NCBI GenBank assembly: GCA_902785825.1
Contig: CACZZZ010000005.1
Span: forward strand, 62,001-126,000
Direction of reading: 5' to 3'
Source of the DNA: an uncultured Bacteroidia bacterium
GTDB taxonomy: Bacteria; Bacteroidota; Bacteroidia; Bacteroidales; UBA932
DNA: 64,000 nt
Positions 1 through 8,833 of the stretch are shown here, piece after piece. Both the position numbers and the translations under genes were made by a program. How positions within the stretch are numbered: position 1 is the stretch's first letter; each line of letters begins with the position of its first letter. The notes under the pieces were generated by a model. That model worked only from the letters and a program-made list of their open reading frames with translations, was not told the origin of the DNA and did not search any database.

Positions 1-1
1 A

Positions 2-988
2 AGGGCCGGCGACCACATCATCGCGGCCGACAACCTCTACGGAGGCTCATTCAACCTCATCACCCACACCCTCTCCACCCAGGGAATCAGCAACACCATC
101 CTCAAAGTCAACGACTTGGAGGCTCTTGAGAAAGCCATACAGCCCAATACCAAAGCCATCTACGCCGAGACTTTCGGGAACCCCAACTCGGATGTGACTG
201 ACCTGGAGGCCATCTCAAAAGTGGCCCACGCCCATGGGATAGCCGTGATTGTGGACAACACTTTCGCCCCTCTGATATTCAGGCCTCTTGAGCATGGAGC
301 GGACATAGTAGTCCATTCCGCCACCAAATTTATCGGTGGCCACGGGACCACCCTCGGAGGAGTCATAGTGGACGGCGGGAAATTCGACTGGAAAAAGAAC
401 GCCGACAGGTATCCTTCCATCGCGAAGCCTGATCCAAGTTATCATGGGGCGGTATTCGCGGATGTCGCCGGACCGGCAGCTTTCGTCACGAGGATACGGG
501 CTGTCATTCTGAGGGACACAGGAGCCTGCGTCAGCCCTATCTCGGCTTGGATCCTGCTGCAGGGCGTAGAGTCTCTCCCCTTGCGGATCGAGCGCCATGT
601 CCAAAACGCCCTCAAGGTCGTAAAGTACCTGGAAGCCCACCCGAAGGTTGCCAGAGTCAACCATCCCTCGCTGCCGAGTCACCCGGACAACGCCCTGTAC
701 AAGAAGTACTTCCCGGAGGGAGGTGGATCGATATTCACCTTCGAGATAAAAGGCGGCAAGGAAGACGCATGGAAATTCATAGACAACCTGAAGATCTTCT
801 CCCTGCTCGCCAATGTGGCCGACGTCAAGAGCCTGGTGATCCATCCGGCTTCGACGACACACTCTCAAATGACACCGGAAGAACTTGAGCAGCAACATAT
901 TACACCGACAACAATCCGCCTCTCAATCGGAGTGGAGCACATCGATGACATAATCGCCGATCTCGACCAGGCTTTTAATTCAATCTGA
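2..988 (+). CDS. metY: O-acetylhomoserine sulfhydrylase (MetY-type), 5' end off window
   Basis: PLP enzyme of the Cys/Met-metabolism family; expected to condense O-acetylhomoserine with sulfide to homocysteine in the cytosol. The frame is open from base 2, so the N-terminus lies left of the window; 328 residues are visible of about 430 usual for MetY. The frame upstream of the first TTG (116) encodes family sequence (DNLYGGSFNL), so 116 is not the start. The Schiff-base lysine lies in SATKFIGGHG. The C-terminal block with SLVIHPASTTHSQ and IRLSIGVEHIDDI is typical of the family. It is followed after 29 bp by metF and then metH, which together complete homocysteine synthesis and methylation. 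Cystathionine gamma-synthase or MetZ are the alternatives; the metF-metH context and the long insert around the GGSIFTFEIKGG block favour MetY. Confidence 0.85.
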   Translation, partial: RAGDHIIAADNLYGGSFNLITHTLSTQGISNTILKVNDLEALEKAIQPNTKAIYAETFGNPNSDVTDLEAISKVAHAHGIAVIVDNTFAPLIFRPLEHGADIVVHSATKFIGGHGTTLGGVIVDGGKFDWKKNADRYPSIAKPDPSYHGAVFADVAGPAAFVTRIRAVILRDTGACVSPISAWILLQGVESLPLRIERHVQNALKVVKYLEAHPKVARVNHPSLPSHPDNALYKKYFPEGGGSIFTFEIKGGKEDAWKFIDNLKIFSLLANVADVKSLVIHPASTTHSQMTPEELEQQHITPTTIRLSIGVEHIDDIIADLDQAFNSI

Positions 989-1017
989 AATTCATTATAT
1001 TTGGAAAAAGAACGGAT

Positions 1018-1932
1018 TTGACAAAGAATTCAAAACCATACGTTTCCCTGGAGATAGTACCACCTCTGAAGGGAATGAGCAAATCTGAACTGCTGGATGA
1101 GATCCGGCAGTTCATGGAGTTTAATCCCAGGTACATAAATGTGACCTGCCACCGGGACGAGGTAGTGTTCGAGGAACGTCCGGACGGGAGTTTCGTCAAG
1201 CGGCTTGTGCGCAAGCGCGTGAGTGAGAGCGCTGTCTGCGGCGCCATCCAGTCGGAGTTCAAGGTAGATGTCGTGCCGCATATCATCTGCGGAGGATCGA
1301 CCTCGGAAGAGATTGAGTTCCAGCTCCAGGATTTCAAGTTCATGGAAATATCCAATGTGCTGGCCCTGAGAGGCGACTGCCTGACGGGGGAGAAACGCTT
1401 CTCGCCCACCCCTGGAGGATATTCCCATGCCAACGAGCTCGTGGAGGCTATCCGGAGGTTCGAGAGGGAGAACGGCTGCGAGGGATTCTTCAACATCGGA
1501 GTGGGCTGCTACCCTGAGAAGCATTTCGAGGCTGCGAATCTTGAGGACGACATCGCCAACATGAGGCGCAAGGTGGACGCAGGGGCCAACTACATGGTCA
1601 CCCAGATGTTCTTCGACAACGAAGTGTACTATGAATATGTCGCCCGCTGCCGGGAGGCCGGGATCACGGTTCCGATCATCCCCGGGCTCAAGCCGCTATC
1701 CACCTACAAGCAGGTGAAAACCATCCCCGAGGCTTTCTCGATAGACATCCCGTCTGTCCTGACTAAGGAGATCGAGGCGCATAAGGACGACAATAGAGCC
1801 ATTTACGAGATCGGACAACGGTGGTGTGAGGCCCAGTGCAGGGACCTTCTGGCCCATGGGGTTCCAGCAGTTCACTTCTACACCATGGGCAAAGCCGCGA
1901 ATGTGGCCGAAGTCCTGAGGAATTGTTTCTAG
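1018..1932 (+). CDS. metF: methylenetetrahydrofolate reductase
   Basis: Cytosolic flavoprotein that reduces 5,10-methylene-THF to 5-methyl-THF, the methyl donor for MetH. It is 304 residues, a normal length for bacterial MetF. The TIM-barrel start SLEIVPPLKG carries the catalytic Glu at residue 12, and LALRGD carries Asp120, equivalent to Asp120 of the E. coli enzyme. TQMFFDN and PIIPGLKPL are further family motifs. The start is a TTG at 1018: the first in-frame ATG (1075) would remove the catalytic Glu, so the non-ATG start is required. The gene is 29 bp after metY and abuts metH (stop codon at 1930-1932, metH ATG at 1936), which indicates co-transcription. Confidence 0.93.
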   Translation: MTKNSKPYVSLEIVPPLKGMSKSELLDEIRQFMEFNPRYINVTCHRDEVVFEERPDGSFVKRLVRKRVSESAVCGAIQSEFKVDVVPHIICGGSTSEEIEFQLQDFKFMEISNVLALRGDCLTGEKRFSPTPGGYSHANELVEAIRRFERENGCEGFFNIGVGCYPEKHFEAANLEDDIANMRRKVDAGANYMVTQMFFDNEVYYEYVARCREAGITVPIIPGLKPLSTYKQVKTIPEAFSIDIPSVLTKEIEAHKDDNRAIYEIGQRWCEAQCRDLLAHGVPAVHFYTMGKAANVAEVLRNCF

Positions 1933-1935
1933 GTG

Positions 1936-4900
1936 ATGGAGGACATTCGGCAAGCTTTAAGGGAGAGGATCCTAATCCTGGATGGCGCCATGGGCACTGT
2001 CCTTCAGGGGCGCGGTCTCCAAGGCAACAGTGATCTTTTCAATCTCACAAATCCCGAAACCATTGCGGAGATCCATTCTGAATATATTAAAGCCGGAGCT
2101 GAAATAATAACAACTAACTCATTCGGAGCCAATAGGATATCACAAGCGGAACTTGGCTTGGCAGACAGAGCCGCGGACATGGCTGAGGCCGCCGCGAGGC
2201 TGGCTCGGAAGGCCGCTGACAAGGCGGAACGGAAGATCTGGGTGGCAGGCAGCATTGGACCGACAGGAAAGTCCCTGACGCTGCCGCAGAACATCGGCGA
2301 TCCGGTTTTCCGGCCATATTCATTCGATGAGATGGCCTCCGCGTACGAGGAGCAGATAAGGGCTCTCATCGCCGGAGGCATGGATTTGCTGCTGCTTGAG
2401 ACATGTTTCGATGCCCTTAACGCTAAGGCTGCGATTTACGCGGCGTCGCATATTGATAATATCCCTGAGATCATGGTCTCCTTGTCGCTCGGGGACAAGT
2501 CGGGAAGATCTTTGACCGGACAGACCCCGGAGGCATTCTACCGCTCGATCCAGCACTGCTCGCCCCTCTCGTTCGGGCTTAATTGCTCGCTGGGATCAAG
2601 GGATATGATTCCTCTGATCGCTGAAGTGGCCCGATTCGTGGATGGCGCTGTCAGTTGCTACCCCAACGCCGGCCTTCCGGACGCCATGGGTGCCTATGAC
2701 GAGACTCCAGAGGTCATGGCAGAGGCCGTCAGGGAGATGGCTTTGCGTGGATCTGTCAATATCGTGGGTGGCTGCTGCGGCACAACCCCCGCCCAAATCG
2801 CCGCCATCGCCGCCGCCGTCCAGGAACTGCCACCAAGAATCCTCCGCTCCGGGGAGGCTATTGGTGGTCCGTGGAAGCCGTTGTATGTGAGTGGATTGGA
2901 GAGTGTGGAGATTGACAGGAGCAGGAATTTCACGAATGTCGGAGAGAGGACAAACGTGGCGGGCTCAAGGAAGTTCGCGCGCCTGATCGCCTCAGGAGAC
3001 TACGAGGAAGCCTTGCGGATAGCCGCCGGGCAGATCGCGAACGGCGCCTCTATCATCGACATCAACATGGACGACGCCATGCTCGACTCCGCCAAGGAGA
3101 TGGAGACATTCCTACGTCATATTGCCGGAGAACCGGAGGTGGCGAAGGCCGCGATCATGATCGACTCTTCCCATTGGGAGACCATTCTAACCGGCCTGAA
3201 GAACGCCCAGGGCAAATGCGTCGTAAACTCGATATCACTTAAAGAAGGAGAAGAAGTATTCTTATCTAAAGCTCGTGAGATAAAGGCTTTAGGAGCAGCC
3301 TTAATTGTCATAGCATTCGACGAGGAGGGCCAGGCCACGACCTATGACAGGAAAATCGCGATCTGCCAAAGGGCATATTCACTCTTGACGGAAAAGGCGG
3401 GATATTCCCCAACAGACATAATATTCGATGTGAATGTCCTTCCGGTCGGAACTGGTATTCCCGAGCACTCCCGCTACGCCGCCGATTTCATTGAGGCGGT
3501 CAGATGGATCAAGAAAAACCTGCCTGGCTGCCGGACATCGGGAGGCATATCGAACCTGTCCTTCGCGTTCAGGGGCAACAATGCTGTCCGGGAGGCTATG
3601 CACACGGTTTTCCTTTACCACGCCATCAATGCCGGGCTGGACATGGGGATCGTGAACCCTGGGATGCTCAAGGTCTATGACGAGATCGAGCCGGAGCTTC
3701 TGCGGCGCGTGGAGGATGTTATCCTGGATTCGGATCCTGATGCCACTGAGCGGCTGATCGAATATGCCCAGGAGTTGCAATCTGCCGAAGGGAGTATTGG
3801 TGGTCCAACCGCCTCGCTCCGCTCGGCCCCACCGCTCGCTTCGCAAAGCGAAGCTCCGGTCCCCCCTCTTACAGTGCCGAGGGTGGCATGGGTTGGACTC
3901 ACCAATACTCCCTCCGGCGAAATGCCGTCCAACGACACATCTTCCTCCAATGCCTGCGAAGGCGGCCTTTCCTCCGTCGAGGAGCGGATAAAGAGGGCGC
4001 TGGTGAAGGGCGACGCTTCGGGATTGGAGGCGGATCTTCTGAAGTGCCTTGGGCAATATGACGGAGAGGCTTTCAAGGTCATCGACGGCCCCCTGATGGA
4101 TGGCATGGCCCGTGTCGGCGAGCTATTCGGGGCCGGAAAGATGTTCCTGCCTCAGGTCGTCAAATCCGCCAGGACCATGAAAACCGCTGTCGATCTGCTG
4201 CAGCCCCATTTGAAAGGAAACGCGGCCGAGACATCCGAGCGGCCCAAGGTCCTGCTGGCCACCGTGAAAGGAGATGTCCACGACATAGGGAAGAATATTA
4301 CCGGAATAGTATTCACATGCAACGGTTTCGAGGTCACGGACCTCGGAGTCATGGTCCCGAAAGAAACCATTCTCGAGGAAGCCGTCAGGATTGGGGCGGA
4401 CATTATCGGTGTAAGCGGACTGATCACCCCATCGCTTTACCAGATGGAGCTTCTTTGCAAAGACATGGAAGAGTCGGGGATGGACACTCCCCTTCTCGTG
4501 GGTGGCGCGGCGGCTTCCGCGGTTCATACCGCCGTCAAGCTGGCTCCGCTTTACAAGCATGTCTTTTATGGCGCTGACGCTTCCGCATCGGCTGTGCTGG
4601 CAAGCAAACTGGTCTCCGACCGGGAAGCTACGGAAGCCGCTGAGCATGAGCGGCAGAGGGCGCTTCGGGAAGCGTACATGACTTCCAGTCATGGCCAACC
4701 TGAACGGAGCCGAAGAACGGGCATATTCCCGGAAAGCAGCTATATCCACGGCAACCCGTTCAAAAACATTTCCTCGCGACGGCTCCAGGTCGGGGAGGTC
4801 GAAAGGTTCTTTGACTGGAGGATGTTCGCCACGATCCTCGGAGCGAGGAAAGACAAGAACCGTTTGGAATTCATGAGGTTACGGGCCGAAGGAGAGAAGA

Positions 4901-5529
4901 TTCTTTCCAGGCTTCGCTCCAGTGACGAGTGCCGGATAACCATCTCGGCCAGATTTGACTTGGCCCATAGTGAGGGCAACGACATTGTCTCCAAAGACTT
5001 CCGCCTGCCCATGTTCAGGCAACCCTCCTCCGATAACGAGGCGAGCCGCGGCCGCTCCCTGGCCGATTTCGTGGCTCCTTCCGAATATGGATTCGACTCC
5101 CCTATGGGAATGTTCGCGATAAGCGTTCATTCAGGCAGTGCCGCCGAATCCGGGCTGGACGACAGCGGGATGGTTCGACGGGCCGTGATCCTGACCTTGG
5201 CGGAGGCGGCTTCTGGATGGCTTGATGAATATGTGAAAGCCACCTGCGACGCCCAGTTCAAGGTAATCAAGCCTGCGGCGGGATATTCAAGTTGCCCGGA
5301 TCACACCCTGAAAAGGGATATTCTCCGACTGCTGGACGATGTGGGCATAACCCTCCTGGACAGCTGCGCCATGATTCCAGAAGCTTCAATCTGCGGACTT
5401 ATATTCGTCCACCCGGAAGCCAGTTACCCGGAAATACGCCGCCTTTCCTCTGCCGAAATCGACGAATATGCCGACCGGCGAGGCATGTCAGAGGCCGAAA
5501 AAGCCCGCTTCCTCGGCCATCTGCTATGA
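1936..5529 (+). CDS. metH: cobalamin-dependent methionine synthase with in-frame repeat insertion
   Basis: Transfers a methyl group from 5-methyl-THF through cobalamin to homocysteine. Full-length architecture in 1197 residues: homocysteine-binding barrel (1-290) with zinc ligands in GLNCSLG (about 218) and GGCCGTTP (about 281-282); pterin-binding barrel (about 320-600); cap helices and B12-binding domain with DVHDIGKN (cobalt-ligating His near 783); AdoMet reactivation domain (about 920-1197) with KPAAGY and CPDHT. ATG at 1936 is preferred to the adjacent GTG at 1933. Oddity: between the pterin and cap domains, residues about 618-662 are encoded by a palindromic repeat (3784-3918) rich in P, S, A and G that is not part of any MetH domain; the frame is kept across it. 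A weak second repeat-like stretch lies at 4697-4718. Nothing else suggests loss of function. Confidence 0.95.
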   Translation: MEDIRQALRERILILDGAMGTVLQGRGLQGNSDLFNLTNPETIAEIHSEYIKAGAEIITTNSFGANRISQAELGLADRAADMAEAAARLARKAADKAERKIWVAGSIGPTGKSLTLPQNIGDPVFRPYSFDEMASAYEEQIRALIAGGMDLLLLETCFDALNAKAAIYAASHIDNIPEIMVSLSLGDKSGRSLTGQTPEAFYRSIQHCSPLSFGLNCSLGSRDMIPLIAEVARFVDGAVSCYPNAGLPDAMGAYDETPEVMAEAVREMALRGSVNIVGGCCGTTPAQIAAIAAAVQELPPRILRSGEAIGGPWKPLYVSGLESVEIDRSRNFTNVGERTNVAGSRKFARLIASGDYEEALRIAAGQIANGASIIDINMDDAMLDSAKEMETFLRHIAGEPEVAKAAIMIDSSHWETILTGLKNAQGKCVVNSISLKEGEEVFLSKAREIKALGAALIVIAFDEEGQATTYDRKIAICQRAYSLLTEKAGYSPTDIIFDVNVLPVGTGIPEHSRYAADFIEAVRWIKKNLPGCRTSGGISNLSFAFRGNNAVREAMHTVFLYHAINAGLDMGIVNPGMLKVYDEIEPELLRRVEDVILDSDPDATERLIEYAQELQSAEGSIGGPTASLRSAPPLASQSEAPVPPLTVPRVAWVGLTNTPSGEMPSNDTSSSNACEGGLSSVEERIKRALVKGDASGLEADLLKCLGQYDGEAFKVIDGPLMDGMARVGELFGAGKMFLPQVVKSARTMKTAVDLLQPHLKGNAAETSERPKVLLATVKGDVHDIGKNITGIVFTCNGFEVTDLGVMVPKETILEEAVRIGADIIGVSGLITPSLYQMELLCKDMEESGMDTPLLVGGAAASAVHTAVKLAPLYKHVFYGADASASAVLASKLVSDREATEAAEHERQRALREAYMTSSHGQPERSRRTGIFPESSYIHGNPFKNISSRRLQVGEVERFFDWRMFATILGARKDKNRLEFMRLRAEGEKILSRLRSSDECRITISARFDLAHSEGNDIVSKDFRLPMFRQPSSDNEASRGRSLADFVAPSEYGFDSPMGMFAISVHSGSAAESGLDDSGMVRRAVILTLAEAASGWLDEYVKATCDAQFKVIKPAAGYSSCPDHTLKRDILRLLDDVGITLLDSCAMIPEASICGLIFVHPEASYPEIRRLSSAEIDEYADRRGMSEAEKARFLGHLL
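3784..3918. repeat. palindromic element copy 1, inside metH
   Basis: Arms at 3784-3810 and 3891-3918 are inverted repeats of 27-28 bp with one mismatch and one extra base. Inside are boxes shared with the copies at 11435 and 33323: CCTCGCTCCGCTCGGCCCC (3812-3830), CCCTCTTAC (3864-3872) and GCCGAGGGTGGC (3877-3888), plus a small hairpin GCTTCGC-AAA-GCGAAGC near 3837-3853. CTCGGC of the first box and GCCGAG of the last can pair as an inner stem. The span is 135 bp, exactly 45 codons, and the metH frame stays open. Shared boxes with different arms show this is a dispersed element, not native MetH sequence. Confidence 0.85.
4697..4718. repeat. possible degenerate SERSEES-type repeat in metH
   Basis: CCTGAACGGAGCCGAAGAAC resembles the short repeat core CTGAGCGGAGCGAAGAATC seen elsewhere in the window, with one inserted C and two substitutions. 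It lies in the linker between the B12 domain and the reactivation domain of MetH and reads as QPERSRRTG. The match is short and could be chance. Confidence 0.3.
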
Positions 5530-5530
5530 C

Positions 5531-6301
5531 CTACTGATCGTCCGGACGTCCAGTCCAGTCGTGGTTGATGTCGTAACCGTGATCCCTGACCGAGCGGCCT
5601 GATCCCACATACTCATTCTCAGCGGCTGCCTTCAGGATCCTGGCTCTTGTGTTCTTGAAAAGCCAGAAGCAGAACGCGATAAGCGCGAATGTGATAAGCA
5701 GCGACAGCGCCTCGTTGAGCTCGCTGAAGAAGCATAAGGTGTCGTAGATCCCGTGGAGAATCACAGGATAAAGCCACATCTTGATTTTGGCCCCTTCGTA
5801 TTCCTTGCCCCTGAAATGGTATTGAGAGTAGTAATATCCCATCGTCACAGCAAAGGCGAAATGACCGGGAACCGCGAAGAGAGCCCTTGTGAAGGCCACA
5901 TCGACCCAGTTCGCTCCCGCGCTGATGACGTAGATTATATTCTCGAAAGCGGCGAATCCAAGTCCGACCGTCGTGGCATATACAATCCCGTCATAGCGCT
6001 CGTCAAATTCCGGGCAGTTGCGGAGCAACAACCAGAGCATCAACAGCTTGGCTGTTTCTTCCGGAATCGCCGCCCCGAAAAAGGATATCCTCACGGCCTC
6101 TCCCAGGGTGGTGGGTTCAGTCGTGTAGAACCCCATGTTGAGTAGAGGTCCAGAGATCAGGGTTGAGGCCAGCGCTGCCAAGCCGCCAAAACAGAAGCCT
6201 TTGAATATGAGATTCCGTGGCTCCGGCTCGGTGTCCTTATGGTAAACATACCAAAGCAGAATCAGCGCCGGAGCTATGGCGGCTATAGTCAGCATTAACA
6301 T
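5531..6301 (-). CDS. PrsW family intramembrane metalloprotease
   Basis: Predicted polytopic inner-membrane protease of 256 residues with about seven to eight hydrophobic segments. The three PrsW motifs are visible: EETAK (Glu81-Glu82), FAAFEN (Glu120) and an HFAF/HGIYD pair of histidine motifs in later helices. PrsW homologues cleave anti-sigma factors within the membrane; no anti-sigma substrate is encoded nearby, so the target is unknown. The ATG at 6301 is 1 bp after the nfnB stop, so it is probably the last gene of the nfnAB transcript. It converges on metH with a 1 bp gap and no terminator hairpin between them. Confidence 0.8.
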   Translation of the reverse strand: MLMLTIAAIAPALILLWYVYHKDTEPEPRNLIFKGFCFGGLAALASTLISGPLLNMGFYTTEPTTLGEAVRISFFGAAIPEETAKLLMLWLLLRNCPEFDERYDGIVYATTVGLGFAAFENIIYVISAGANWVDVAFTRALFAVPGHFAFAVTMGYYYSQYHFRGKEYEGAKIKMWLYPVILHGIYDTLCFFSELNEALSLLITFALIAFCFWLFKNTRARILKAAAENEYVGSGRSVRDHGYDINHDWTGRPDDQ

Positions 6302-6302
6302 A

Positions 6303-7694
6303 TCACTTGGTCTTTAAATACTCATCAATGGCTTTCGCGGCTTTTCTGCCTGCACCCATCGCGAGTATGACAGTGGCGGCACCGGTCACAGCATCTCCAC
6401 CGGCGAATATTCCAGGACGGGTGGTTCGCCCCTCGTCATCAGCCACGAGACCACCTCTTCGAGTCGCCTCAAGTCCCTTTGTGGTGTTGACTATGAGCGG
6501 GTTAGGAGCGGTTCCAAGGGCCATGATGACCGTTTCTGTAGGGATCTCGAACTCCGAGCCAGGGATCGGGACAGGTGAGCGGCGTCCGCTCTCGTCCGGT
6601 TCTCCGAGTTCCATCCGGATGCATTTCAGGGCCTTAACCCAGCCATTCTCATCGCCGATAATCTCAACGGGATTGGTAAGCATCTGGAAATCAACTCCTT
6701 CCTCCTTGGCATGATGGACTTCCTCCTTGCGGGCAGGGAGCTCAACCTCGGTTCTTCTGTAGATGATGGATGTGTCGGCTCCGAGTCTCAAGGCTGTCCT
6801 GGCGGCATCCATAGCGACATTACCTCCTCCCACTACGCAGCATTTCTTGCCGGCATGGATCGGAGTGAGATAATCCTCGCGGAATGCCTTCATAAGGTTG
6901 TTCCTGGTGAGGAACTCGTTGGCGGAGAAAACTCCGTTGAGGTTCTCTCCGGGGATGCCCATGAACTTCGGGAGTCCGGCTCCCGTACCGACGAACACGG
7001 CTTCGAAGCCTTCCTCGTCCATGAGGCTGTCAATAGTGACAGTGCGACCGATAATTACATCGGTTTCTATCTTGACTCCTAATGCTTTAACCTCGTTTAT
7101 CTCACGTTTTAGTACAGCATCTTTCGGAAGTCTGAACTCAGGTATACCATATTCAAGAACACCACCAGCTTTGTGGAGAGCCTCGAAGATCGTGACGTCG
7201 TAACCCCACTTGGCGAGGTCGGAAGCGCAAGCCAGCCCGGCAGGACCGGAACCGATCACGGCGACTTTTTTAGCGTCGGGGTTCACGGCCGCTTTCGGTC
7301 TTGAAGTCTCATCGCTCTCGGCGGAGTGGTCGGCGACAAAACGCTCGAGCTTGCCGATAGCGACACTTTCACCCTTGACTCCGAGCACGCAGCTGCCCTC
7401 GCACTGTGTCTCCTGTGGGCAGACTCGGCCGCAGACGGCGGGCAGCGAGGAGTCCTCGCCGATAATGGCGGCGGCTCCGGCGATATCTCCCTCCTTGACC
7501 TTCGCGATAAACTCGGGGATCTTGATACTGACCGGGCATGCGGTCACACAACGCGGATTCTTGCAGTGGAGGCACCTTGAAGCCTCTGTCATCGCCTCCT
7601 CGAGGTTGTATCCGTAGCAAACTTCCTCAAAATTATGAGCGCGTACCTTGGGATCCTGCTCCCTGACCGGTACTCTTGGAATCCTCTCTGCCAT
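6303..7694 (-). CDS. nfnB: NfnB-type NADPH-binding transhydrogenase subunit (GltD-like)
   Basis: 463-residue FAD/NAD(P)-binding iron-sulfur protein. N-terminal [4Fe-4S] motifs CLHCKNPRCVTACP (Cys41, 44, 49, 53) and CGRVCPQETQCEGSC (Cys88, 92, 98, 102) are followed by an FAD-binding GSGPAG (148-153) and a second dinucleotide fold with GGGNVAMDAAR. This is the common GltD/NfnB fold. No glutamate synthase large subunit is present, but an NfnA-type gene lies immediately upstream with a 1 bp gap. The pair is therefore better read as NfnAB, the bifurcating NADH-dependent reduced ferredoxin:NADP+ oxidoreductase, than as glutamate synthase. That assignment rests on gene pairing; many databases would name it GltA or GltD. 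Confidence 0.82.
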   Translation of the reverse strand: MAERIPRVPVREQDPKVRAHNFEEVCYGYNLEEAMTEASRCLHCKNPRCVTACPVSIKIPEFIAKVKEGDIAGAAAIIGEDSSLPAVCGRVCPQETQCEGSCVLGVKGESVAIGKLERFVADHSAESDETSRPKAAVNPDAKKVAVIGSGPAGLACASDLAKWGYDVTIFEALHKAGGVLEYGIPEFRLPKDAVLKREINEVKALGVKIETDVIIGRTVTIDSLMDEEGFEAVFVGTGAGLPKFMGIPGENLNGVFSANEFLTRNNLMKAFREDYLTPIHAGKKCCVVGGGNVAMDAARTALRLGADTSIIYRRTEVELPARKEEVHHAKEEGVDFQMLTNPVEIIGDENGWVKALKCIRMELGEPDESGRRSPVPIPGSEFEIPTETVIMALGTAPNPLIVNTTKGLEATRRGGLVADDEGRTTRPGIFAGGDAVTGAATVILAMGAGRKAAKAIDEYLKTK

Positions 7695-7695
7695 A

Positions 7696-8541
7696 TCACT
7701 TGACGTATTTAGCTTTTACCTCAGCCTCTTCGGCCTTATACTGTCCGAGACGTCTCATCGCCTCATCGAAATCCACATCGTAGCCGTTGAATTCAGGTCC
7801 ATCCACGCAGGCGAACCTTGTCTTTCCGGCCACAGTGACCCTGCACGCTCCGCACATCCCCGTGCCGTCAACCATGAGCATGTTCAGGCTAACGTCGATG
7901 GGAATATTCAGCTTCTTACATGTCAAAGTCGCGAATTTCATCATGATCATAGGGCCGATAGCGACCGCCTGGGTATATTCCTTTCCCTGGTTGCCTACCA
8001 GATCCTCAAGGCAGGCAGTACCCACTCCGTGGAACCCGACGCTGCCGTCATCCGTGCAAAGGTAGAGGTTGTCGCACGCGCTTCCGAGCTCCTCGGTGTA
8101 GATCAGCAGGTCCTTGGTCCTGGCGCCGATGATCACATCGACCGCTACTCCCCTGTCGTGCAGCCACTTGGCCTGGGGATAAACGGGAGCCGTACCGAGG
8201 CCTCCCGCTATGAATATATATCGCTGTCCCTTAAGAGCCTCCTCGTCCATCTTGACGAAGGCCGAAGGGTTGCCGAGGGGGCCGACCACGTCGCGGAAGA
8301 ACTCTCCCTCCTCCTTGGCTATGATAGCCGCTGAAGAAGCGCCGATCAGCTGGGTGACAATCGTCACCGTGCCTTCCTCCCGGTCATAATCACTTATGGT
8401 TAAAGGAATACGCTCACCCTCCTCGTTAGCGAGGACGATAAGGAATTGTCCGGGAAGCGCCGACTTGGCTATCCTCGGAGCCGCCACCACCATCTTGCAA
8501 ATGTTCGGTGTCAGCATCTGACGTTTCAGAATCTTGAACAT
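7696..8541 (-). CDS. nfnA: NfnA-type ferredoxin-NADP reductase subunit
   Basis: 281-residue FAD/NAD-binding protein of the ferredoxin-NADP reductase/dihydroorotate dehydrogenase electron-transfer family. It has the FAD-binding half (RIPLTISDYD near 45-53), an NAD-binding half (IAGGLGTAPVYPQ near 111-123) and a C-terminal [2Fe-2S] site DGTGMCGACRV...FAC (Cys230, Cys233, Cys245). Only three cysteines are evident; in characterised NfnA the fourth ligand is an Asp, and Asp225 in MVDGTG is the candidate. It is the first gene of the nfnA-nfnB-prsW transcript, with a TAnnTTTG promoter element 42 bp upstream. Sulfide dehydrogenase subunit is the alternative name for the same family. Confidence 0.82.
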   Translation of the reverse strand: MFKILKRQMLTPNICKMVVAAPRIAKSALPGQFLIVLANEEGERIPLTISDYDREEGTVTIVTQLIGASSAAIIAKEEGEFFRDVVGPLGNPSAFVKMDEEALKGQRYIFIAGGLGTAPVYPQAKWLHDRGVAVDVIIGARTKDLLIYTEELGSACDNLYLCTDDGSVGFHGVGTACLEDLVGNQGKEYTQAVAIGPMIMMKFATLTCKKLNIPIDVSLNMLMVDGTGMCGACRVTVAGKTRFACVDGPEFNGYDVDFDEAMRRLGQYKAEEAEVKAKYVK

Positions 8542-8582
8542 GTCTTGACTGTTCTTTGGATATTGGTTATTAATTGCGGAGA

Positions 8583-8590
8583 CAAAGCTA
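8583..8590 (-). promoter_or_regulatory. candidate -7 element for nfnAB
   Basis: On the minus strand the octamer reads TAGCTTTG, a match to the Bacteroidota TAnnTTTG -7 box. It would start transcription about 35 bases before the nfnA ATG. No TTG is seen at the expected -33 spacing. Confidence 0.45.
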
Positions 8591-8638
8591 ACAAATTCCC
8601 GCCAATTATCCTACAGTAATTCTCCTGCCATTGTCCAA

Positions 8639-8667
8639 TGTCATTCTGAGCGCCAGCGAAGGATTTT
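8639..8667. repeat. short SERSEES-type repeat, intergenic
   Basis: TGTCATTCTGAGCGCCAGCG followed by AAGGATTTT is close to the short repeat found in coding genes at 16400 and 48950 (consensus TGTCATYCTGAGCGAAGCGA then AGRATCT). This copy sits in the otherwise gene-free 8542-8833 stretch, which also holds a promoter and a terminator. Confidence 0.6.
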
Positions 8668-8768
8668 CGGCTCTCCAACCCTGCTTTTCGCCGCCAAAAT
8701 CCCCTTTAACAAAAATGTTACACCAACAAACAAAGTTGTTTTAATATCAGGTATCCATGCGTTTACAA

Positions 8769-8799
8769 AAAAACGCATAGCTTATGGCTATGCGTTTTT
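8769..8799 (-). terminator. Rho-independent terminator of the resB-ccsA operon
   Basis: Stem AACGCATAGC / GCTATGCGTT with a 5-base loop, extended by A-T pairs to 13 bp (8769-8781 with 8787-8799). On the minus strand the stem ends in a run of T. It lies 35 bp downstream of ccsA. Confidence 0.85.
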
Positions 8800-8833
8800 G
8801 TGATGTGCTAATAATCAGACAGAATGACTGCCG

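Noticed and set aside
6303-8541. Glutamate synthase
   Set aside because: The GltD-like gene has no large subunit nearby and is paired with an NfnA-type reductase, so NfnAB is the better reading.
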